64,000 nucleotides of DNA from Limnochorda sp. L945t. Lineage in GTDB: Bacteria > Bacillota > Limnochordia > Limnochordales > Geochordaceae. The translations under genes and the position numbers were made by a program. Location of the stretch: positions 124,001 through 188,000 of the forward strand of contig NZ_CP141615.1 of the NCBI RefSeq assembly GCF_035593305.1. Reading direction: 5' to 3'. Every line of letters starts with the position of its first letter. The first letter of the stretch is position 1. Positions 59,769 to 64,000 of the stretch are shown here, in pieces. The notes under the pieces were generated by a model. That model was not told the origin of the DNA and did not search any database. It saw nothing but the letters and a program-made list of their open reading frames with translations.

Positions 59769-60694
59769 GGGGCGACGGGCCGGCCGCGCAGGGGCGGGCA
59801 GGGGCGGCTGCGGCGGCGATGGGGGCGGCCCGGGCCACCACGCGGGCGTCCCTGGTCGCCCGGGGTATGCGCCACGCCGAAGCGCTGCTCGTCTACGTCG
59901 TGCTGGTCGCCGTCGCCATCACGACCATTTACCCGTTCGTCTGGACCGTGGTCACGAGCTTCGAGAGCACCGGCGCGGTCTTCCAGTTCCCCCCGCCGCT
60001 CTGGCCCCGGCAGCCGACCCTGCGCAACTACCGCACCGTGGTCGAAACGGTGCCCCTGCTCCGGTACCTCCTCAACAGCGTCGTCATCACGGCCGGCGGC
60101 GTGCTCGGGAGCCTGGTGGTGGCTGCGCTGGCCGGTTACCCGCTGGCGAAGCTGCGCTTCGCCGGGCGCAACCTGGTTTTCGGCGCCATCGTCGCCACCC
60201 TCATCCTGCCCAACGAGGCGGGACTCATCGTCAACTACATCACCACCATCAAGCTGGGGCTGCTGCATACCGGAGCCGGCCAGTACGCCGCCGTCGTCCT
60301 GCCGAGCCTGGCCTCTACCGTGGGCATCTTCTTGATGCGCCAGGCGTACCTGGCCGTCCCGGATGAGCTCCTGGAGGCGGCCCGGGTGGACGGCGCGACG
60401 GAGCTCGGCATCTGGTGGCGCATCATGGTGCCGCTGGCCGCCCCGTCGGTTGCCGCCTTTGCCATCCTGCAGTTCGTCGCCTTCTGGAACTCCTTCCTTT
60501 GGCCCATCATCGTCCTCACCGACAAGAGCTACTACCCGCTCGCCTCCGGACTGCTCGACCTGCAGGGACAGTTCGCCACCAACACCCGGGCCATCGCCTC
60601 GGGTACCGTCATCGCCATGGTACCCATCCTCGCGGTCTTCGTGGCGGGCCAGCGCTTCTTCATGCGGGGGCTCGAAGGCGCCGTGAAGCAGTGA
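59765..60694 (+). CDS. Carbohydrate ABC transporter permease, MalG type (CUT1)
   Basis: A 309-residue membrane subunit with six helices after an Ala/Arg-rich N-terminus of about 35 residues that may be partly outside the real start. The docking loop PDELLEAARVDGATELGIWW and the C-terminal GQRFFMRGLEGAVKQ mark the MalG type. GTG start overlapping the previous gene by 4 bases. It is the last gene of the plus-strand glycan cluster. The 84-base gap to the convergent LarA-like gene contains GGCCGGTC and GACCGGCC arms about 60 bases apart. Confidence 0.92.
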   Translation: MRGDGPAAQGRAGAAAAAMGAARATTRASLVARGMRHAEALLVYVVLVAVAITTIYPFVWTVVTSFESTGAVFQFPPPLWPRQPTLRNYRTVVETVPLLRYLLNSVVITAGGVLGSLVVAALAGYPLAKLRFAGRNLVFGAIVATLILPNEAGLIVNYITTIKLGLLHTGAGQYAAVVLPSLASTVGIFLMRQAYLAVPDELLEAARVDGATELGIWWRIMVPLAAPSVAAFAILQFVAFWNSFLWPIIVLTDKSYYPLASGLLDLQGQFATNTRAIASGTVIAMVPILAVFVAGQRFFMRGLEGAVKQ

Positions 60695-60778
60695 GGGGTC
60701 GCGGGGCCGGTCGCCGGGGACGCCCAACAGGGTATGGGCCACGCTTCGTCTCCCCTTTCCCGGACCGGGGGACCGGCC

Positions 60779-62116
60779 TCAAAGGGCCAGGGGCGCCGGC
60801 TCCGACAAGGGCTCCCCCGTGCCCCGGCCGGCGAGCTCCTCCCAAACCGGCTCCGATACCCAGATCCGCTCCAGCTCCAACGTGTTGCGGATGCGGATGA
60901 CCCGGGCCTGTTCTGGCGTGACGCCGTTGAGGGTCCGAAGGGCGAGCGAGACGGCCTCTTCCGGGCCGGGCATCACCACGGGAATTCGCCCACCTGCCAG
61001 GAGCGTCGAGGTGGCGAGGTTGGTGTACGTGGCGGCGAAGTCGATGGCGTCCAGCACCTGCTGCGTGGTCACGTCCGCCATGCCGATGCCCGAGGCGTTG
61101 CCGTGGGTCTTGGCGGTGAGGCCGAGGACCACGATCTTCTGGACGTGGGGCCCGCCGTGCATGGTGGGCTCGGCGTAGCGGCCCGTCACGTTGGGGTCCA
61201 TCCCGTCGCCGCTGATCTCCTTGCCGATCTCGTCCACGATCAACAGGTCGAGCCGGTCGACCGGCAGCCGCCCCATCTGCCGCCGGGCCATGGCCAGGAG
61301 CTCCGGCTCCCGCTGGAGAATGGCGGCAGCCGGGATGGCCTCCAGGTGAGCGATCTCCTGATATGCGTTTTCCACGATGGCAAGCCCGCCGAGGATGGGC
61401 GCCTGCTGCAGAGCCAGGCGGGCCGCCCGAGGGATGAGCTCGGCGAAACGGGGAAACCCGTGCGCGTGCAGGGCGGTGGCCCCCTGATGCTTGCCGAGCC
61501 CGATGGCGATCATCTTGGCCAGGCCGCTTTCGATGGGGCCGCGGAAGCACGTGTGAGGCTTGACGCGGTTGACGACCAGGACGCCGTCCGCCTCGAAAGC
61601 CGCCCGGTCGAAGCAGATGGGCGTACCGTCCTCCAGATGGCCGAGGGTCATGACCTCCATGGAGGAGACCACGGGGCACCCCATGTGCTCTTCGTCGATG
61701 CCGAGCTCGGCGAGGATGCGCCGCTGGCCCTCCGGCGTCGCTCCTCCGTGGCTACCCATGGCCGGCACGATGAAAGGAGCGGCGCCACGCCGGCGTACCT
61801 CCTGCACGGCCGCCCCGATGATCTCGGCGAGATGGGCAATGCCGCGGCTTCCGGCGGCAATGGCGATGCGCCGGCCCGGCCGAACGGCTTGGGCGATGCC
61901 GGAACGGTCCAGCTCGCGGCGCACCGTCCCGGGCAGGTCCCGGACGTGCGACGCATCGAACCGCTGCCGCACCCAGCGGCCCACCGGCATCGGCACCCGG
62001 ATGCCGCCCGGCATCAGGCCCTGCACGGCGCCCGGCTCCAGCAGCACCCGGCGGGGACGCCGGCCGGCGCCGGCCAGCTCGAAGCCCCCGGCGGCCCCAC
62101 CGCAGCCCACGCTCAT
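60779..62116 (-). CDS. LarA-family (DUF2088) lactate-racemase-like protein
   Basis: A 445-residue protein of the nickel-pincer-nucleotide-dependent racemase/epimerase family typified by lactate racemase LarA. Family segments include AIAAGSRGIAHLAEII, PAMGSHGGATPEGQR, VNRVKPHTCFRGPIESGLAK (about residues 180-199, with His and Lys suited to the cofactor) and a C-terminal LEDGTPICFD. ATG 62116 has AGGAGG six bases upstream and overlaps the dehydrogenase stop by 4 bases. The cofactor-making genes larB, larC and larE are not in the window. With a phosphogluconate-type dehydrogenase and GntR regulator, a sugar-acid or hydroxy-acid epimerase is more likely than a lactate racemase. Confidence 0.85.
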   Translation of the reverse strand: MSVGCGGAAGGFELAGAGRRPRRVLLEPGAVQGLMPGGIRVPMPVGRWVRQRFDASHVRDLPGTVRRELDRSGIAQAVRPGRRIAIAAGSRGIAHLAEIIGAAVQEVRRRGAAPFIVPAMGSHGGATPEGQRRILAELGIDEEHMGCPVVSSMEVMTLGHLEDGTPICFDRAAFEADGVLVVNRVKPHTCFRGPIESGLAKMIAIGLGKHQGATALHAHGFPRFAELIPRAARLALQQAPILGGLAIVENAYQEIAHLEAIPAAAILQREPELLAMARRQMGRLPVDRLDLLIVDEIGKEISGDGMDPNVTGRYAEPTMHGGPHVQKIVVLGLTAKTHGNASGIGMADVTTQQVLDAIDFAATYTNLATSTLLAGGRIPVVMPGPEEAVSLALRTLNGVTPEQARVIRIRNTLELERIWVSEPVWEELAGRGTGEPLSEPAPLAL

Positions 62117-63093
62117 CGCTCTCCTCCTGCGCCCTGCCTCACCGGCGTGACGGAGTGCCCGCCGAACTCCCGGCGCAACGCCGCCACCACTTTGGCGGCC
62201 ACGGACTCCTCCTGCCGCGACCGCAGCCGCATGGCGTAGGCGGACGCCAGGGTGGAGAAGGGGACGCCCCGCTTCCACGCCTCCTGGATGGCCCACCCTC
62301 CGGTCTCTCCGCCCCCGACGACGCCCCGCAGGCCCTCGAGGCGCGGGTCTTTCGCCAGAGCCCGCGCCAGCAGCTCCATCAACCATCCCCGCACGACGCT
62401 GCCGTGCGTCCAGAGAACGGCCACCTGGTGCAGGTCGAGGGCGTACGGCGCCGCCGAGAGGAGCTCGAACCCCTCGCCGATGGCCTGGAGCATCCCGTAC
62501 TCCACGGCGTTGTGCACCATCTTGACGAAGTGGCCGGCTCCCGGCGGGCCGACGTGGGCAAGCCCTCCCGGGGCGGCCAGAGCCCGCAGCAGGGGGAAGG
62601 CGACCTCCACCGCCTCCGGTTCACCGCCGACCATGAGGCACAGACCCTGCTCGGCACCCTCCACTCCGCCGCTCGACCCGCAATCCACCAACCAGGCACC
62701 GGCCCGCTCGCGCAGCTCCCGGGCGCGCCGGCGAGAGTCTTCGTAGAACGAGTTGCCTCCGTCGACCACCACGTCGCCGGGCTCCAGGAGCGCCTGGATG
62801 CCGTGGGACGGGTCGAACAACGTCCGGTCGACCGGCTCCCCGGCCGGCACCATGAGCCAGATCCGCCTGGGAGGCCGGAGGCTCGCCACCACGTCGCGCG
62901 CCGACTGCGCCACGTGCACACCGGCCTTCGCGGCCTCCCGGCAAGCAGGAGCGGCGAGGTCCCATCCCACCACCCGCCAGCCCGCTCCGAGAAGACGCCG
63001 GGCGACCCCGAGGCCCATGCGCCCGAGGCCGATGAGCCCCGCCTCAAGAGGGGGCTCGCCGGCGCCTGCCCTGCCACTCGACGCGGTCATCAC
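62113..63093 (-). CDS. 6-phosphogluconate dehydrogenase-like (short, decarboxylating type)
   Basis: A 326-residue NAD(P)-dependent hydroxyacid dehydrogenase of the short 6PGDH group (YqeC/GndA-like). The Rossmann motif GLIGLGRMGLGVARRLLGAG is near residue 19, followed by VVVDGGNSFYEDSRRRAREL, the signature GSSGGVEGAEQG and the catalytic Lys in HFVKMVHNAVEYGMLQAI. The C-terminal GGGETGGWAIQEA fits this family. GTG 63093 has AGGAGGG six bases upstream; ATG 63090 is the next codon. The gene overlaps the GntR regulator by 50 bases. It probably oxidises and decarboxylates 6-phosphogluconate or a related sugar acid. Confidence 0.9.
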   Translation of the reverse strand: MMTASSGRAGAGEPPLEAGLIGLGRMGLGVARRLLGAGWRVVGWDLAAPACREAAKAGVHVAQSARDVVASLRPPRRIWLMVPAGEPVDRTLFDPSHGIQALLEPGDVVVDGGNSFYEDSRRRARELRERAGAWLVDCGSSGGVEGAEQGLCLMVGGEPEAVEVAFPLLRALAAPGGLAHVGPPGAGHFVKMVHNAVEYGMLQAIGEGFELLSAAPYALDLHQVAVLWTHGSVVRGWLMELLARALAKDPRLEGLRGVVGGGETGGWAIQEAWKRGVPFSTLASAYAMRLRSRQEESVAAKVVAALRREFGGHSVTPVRQGAGGER

Positions 63094-63766
63094 GGTCGTC
63101 CCTCCTGGTGCCGTCGGTCGAAGCGATGCGGGCTCGCGCGTCTTGCAGGATCACGGCCTTGACGTTGTCGATGTGCTTGGCCAACAGCCGCGTGGCCTGC
63201 TCCCGATCCCCGGCCCGCATGGCGCGGACGATGGCCAGGTGCTCGTGGAGCGCCTCCACCGGGCGCACGTTGAGATGGCGCATGATGTCGACGAACACGT
63301 AGATGCGCTCGGCCAGCTCCTGCAAACGGCGGTTGCCCGATCGGGCGATCAGGCGCATGTGGAAGCGCCGGTCGATCCGGTCGAACGTCTCCTGCCTCCG
63401 CCGGTCGGGAAGGGCCAGCGTCTGCTCGAGCTCTTGCTCCATCGCCTCCAGCTCACCGGGCTCGAACCGCCCGAAGGCCCGGTCCAGCGCGTAGAGCTCG
63501 ATCATCTTGCGGACGTCGGCGATCTCCTCGACGTCTTGCGGCGTCAGCTGCACCACGAAGTAGCCGACGCGCGGCGACAGCTGCACGAGCCCCTCCTCCA
63601 CCAGCCAGTTGAGCGCGTCTCGCACGGGGGTACGGCTGACTCCGAACCGTCGCGCCATCGCGTCGACCGCGATGCGAGCGCCCGGGGCGAGCCGCAGGTC
63701 GACGATATCCTCCCGTAGCACGTCGTGGATCTGGCTGACGAGGCTCTTGTTGACCACGTGCTTCAT
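63044..63766 (-). CDS. GntR-family transcriptional regulator (FCD subgroup)
   Basis: A 240-residue repressor with an N-terminal winged helix (AVDAMARRFGVSRTPVRDAL, about residues 33-52) and a C-terminal all-helical FCD ligand domain (DVEEIADVRKMIELYALDRA, RRFHMRLIARSGNRRL, LHEHLAIVRAMRAGD). ATG 63766 was chosen because a promoter and palindrome lie immediately upstream, so a longer N-terminus would cross the promoter. It heads an operon with the 6PGDH-like and LarA-like genes. FCD regulators usually bind organic acids or sugar acids, which fits these enzymes. Confidence 0.92.
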   Translation of the reverse strand: MKHVVNKSLVSQIHDVLREDIVDLRLAPGARIAVDAMARRFGVSRTPVRDALNWLVEEGLVQLSPRVGYFVVQLTPQDVEEIADVRKMIELYALDRAFGRFEPGELEAMEQELEQTLALPDRRRQETFDRIDRRFHMRLIARSGNRRLQELAERIYVFVDIMRHLNVRPVEALHEHLAIVRAMRAGDREQATRLLAKHIDNVKAVILQDARARIASTDGTRRDDRDDRVEWQGRRRRAPS

Positions 63767-63780
63767 ACCAGAAACCCGTA

Positions 63781-63794
63781 TGTGATATATCACA
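63781..63794. promoter_or_regulatory. Perfect 14-bp palindrome, candidate GntR operator
   Basis: TGTGATATATCACA is a perfect palindrome 14 bases before the GntR start, overlapping the -10 box of the promoter at 63784-63812. It is strikingly AT-rich for this genome. The position points to repression of the operon by its own GntR/FCD product. Confidence 0.75.
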
Positions 63795-63812
63795 CTTCTC
63801 CGGGATTTGCAA
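63784..63812 (-). promoter_or_regulatory. Promoter of the GntR-6PGDH-LarA operon
   Basis: On the minus strand, TTGCAA (63812-63807), 17 bases, then TATATC (63789-63784). Each box matches four of six consensus positions. Transcription should start close to 63777, leaving a very short leader before ATG 63766, and no strong ribosome site is seen there. Confidence 0.6.
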
Positions 63813-63840
63813 GCGCTCTCAAGCATCTCCGAAGCCATCT

Positions 63841-63856
63841 GCCGGGACGTCCCGGC
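63841..63856. terminator. Palindrome after the PEP carboxylase gene
   Basis: GCCGGGACGTCCCGGC is a perfect 16-bp palindrome 16 bases beyond the stop of the minus-strand phosphoenolpyruvate carboxylase gene. It can fold as a 6-bp stem with an ACGT loop and may be its terminator. Confidence 0.45.
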
Positions 63857-63871
63857 CGCACGGCGGCCCGC

Positions 63872-64000
63872 TCAGCCGGTATTGCGCAGGCCTGCCGCGA
63901 TGCCGTTGATGGTGACCAGGATCCCGAAAAGGAGATCCTCATGGCCCTGGCGGCGGGGTCCCGGCGACCGCCAGCGCTCCAGGAACATGACCTGCAGGTA
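63872..64000 (-). CDS. ppc: Phosphoenolpyruvate carboxylase, C-terminal fragment (cut by window end)
   Basis: Only the last 42 residues lie in the window. They read through LQVMFLERWRSPG and end FGILVTINGIAAGLRNTG followed by TGA at 63872-63874. The terminal NGIAAGLRNTG is the near-invariant C-terminus of phosphoenolpyruvate carboxylase, whose final residues reach its active site. The enzyme adds bicarbonate to PEP to make oxaloacetate. The gene continues upstream beyond base 64000. It is on the same strand as the GntR operon but ends before that operon's promoter. Confidence 0.88.
   Translation of the reverse strand, partial: YLQVMFLERWRSPGPRRQGHEDLLFGILVTINGIAAGLRNTG

Noticed and set aside
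63781-63794. A CRP/FNR-type site, because TGTGA and TCACA are present
   Set aside because: The spacing between the half-sites is four bases rather than the six usual for CRP; position beside a GntR gene favours a GntR operator.
1-64000. CRISPR arrays, insertion sequences, prophage or toxin-antitoxin genes
   Set aside because: No regularly spaced repeats, transposase, integrase, phage or toxin-antitoxin-like products were seen.

Overview
This is a very GC-rich bacterial window (roughly 68-70% GC by eye) with frequent GTG and TTG starts, strong AGGAGG ribosome sites, and genes packed into operons that overlap by 4 bases. Gene content is Firmicutes-like: LacI, RpiR, ROK, GntR and WYL regulators, many ABC solute importers with their own binding proteins, and glycoside hydrolases. 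There is also a candidate outer-membrane-type beta-barrel protein. A high-GC, Gram-negative-type Firmicute such as the Limnochordia would fit. That assignment is an inference from composition and gene content, because no rRNA or other marker gene is present. No tRNA, rRNA, CRISPR array, insertion sequence or prophage gene was seen.

Layout. (1) 1-11456, beta-glycan use: a divergent GH3 glycosidase (cut by the window start), a LacI regulator with a 12-bp palindrome before it, an aldo/keto reductase, a complete five-gene Opp/Dpp-type importer and a clan GH-A hydrolase. (2) 11528-20275, minus strand: an eight-gene RpiR operon with a family-5 binding protein, two permeases, a DUF4392 D-glutamate-cyclase-like protein, an FGGY kinase, a SelA/DgaE-like PLP enzyme and a RidA protein. 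It looks like an uncharacterised amino-sugar-acid or D-amino-acid pathway. (3) 20566-26452, minus: ROK regulator, CUT1 sugar importer and Gfo/Idh dehydrogenase. (4) 26882-28045: beta-barrel-like protein. (5) 28181-36913, minus: small hypothetical protein, WYL regulator, then a promoter driving a PotABCD-type importer, nucleoside phosphorylase, adenine deaminase and aldo/keto reductase, which reads as purine uptake and salvage. (6) 37053-39151: an orphan HybA/HybB-like electron-transfer pair. (7) 39443-42473: DJ-1/PfpI protein and a glutarate module (class III CoA-transferase plus glutaryl-CoA dehydrogenase). (8) 42635-44846: MFS transporter and a cyclase-family hydrolase. (9) 44972-60694, plus: a long amino-sugar region with NanE, RpiR, a CUT1 importer and a ROK kinase, followed by an FAD oxidoreductase, a GHL10-like protein, a DUF4127 protein, a second CUT1 importer and a GH20 hexosaminidase. 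(10) 60779-63766, minus: GntR, 6-phosphogluconate-dehydrogenase-like and LarA-like genes behind a promoter overlapped by a perfect palindrome. (11) 63872-64000: the last 42 codons of phosphoenolpyruvate carboxylase.

How it works together: the window is largely a series of regulator, importer and catabolic-enzyme cassettes for plant or microbial polysaccharides, amino sugars, nucleosides and sugar acids. Only two of the six importers carry their own ATPase genes, so the others probably borrow shared ATPases encoded elsewhere. Several operons have a strong hairpin right after the binding-protein gene, which could favour binding-protein mRNA over permease mRNA.
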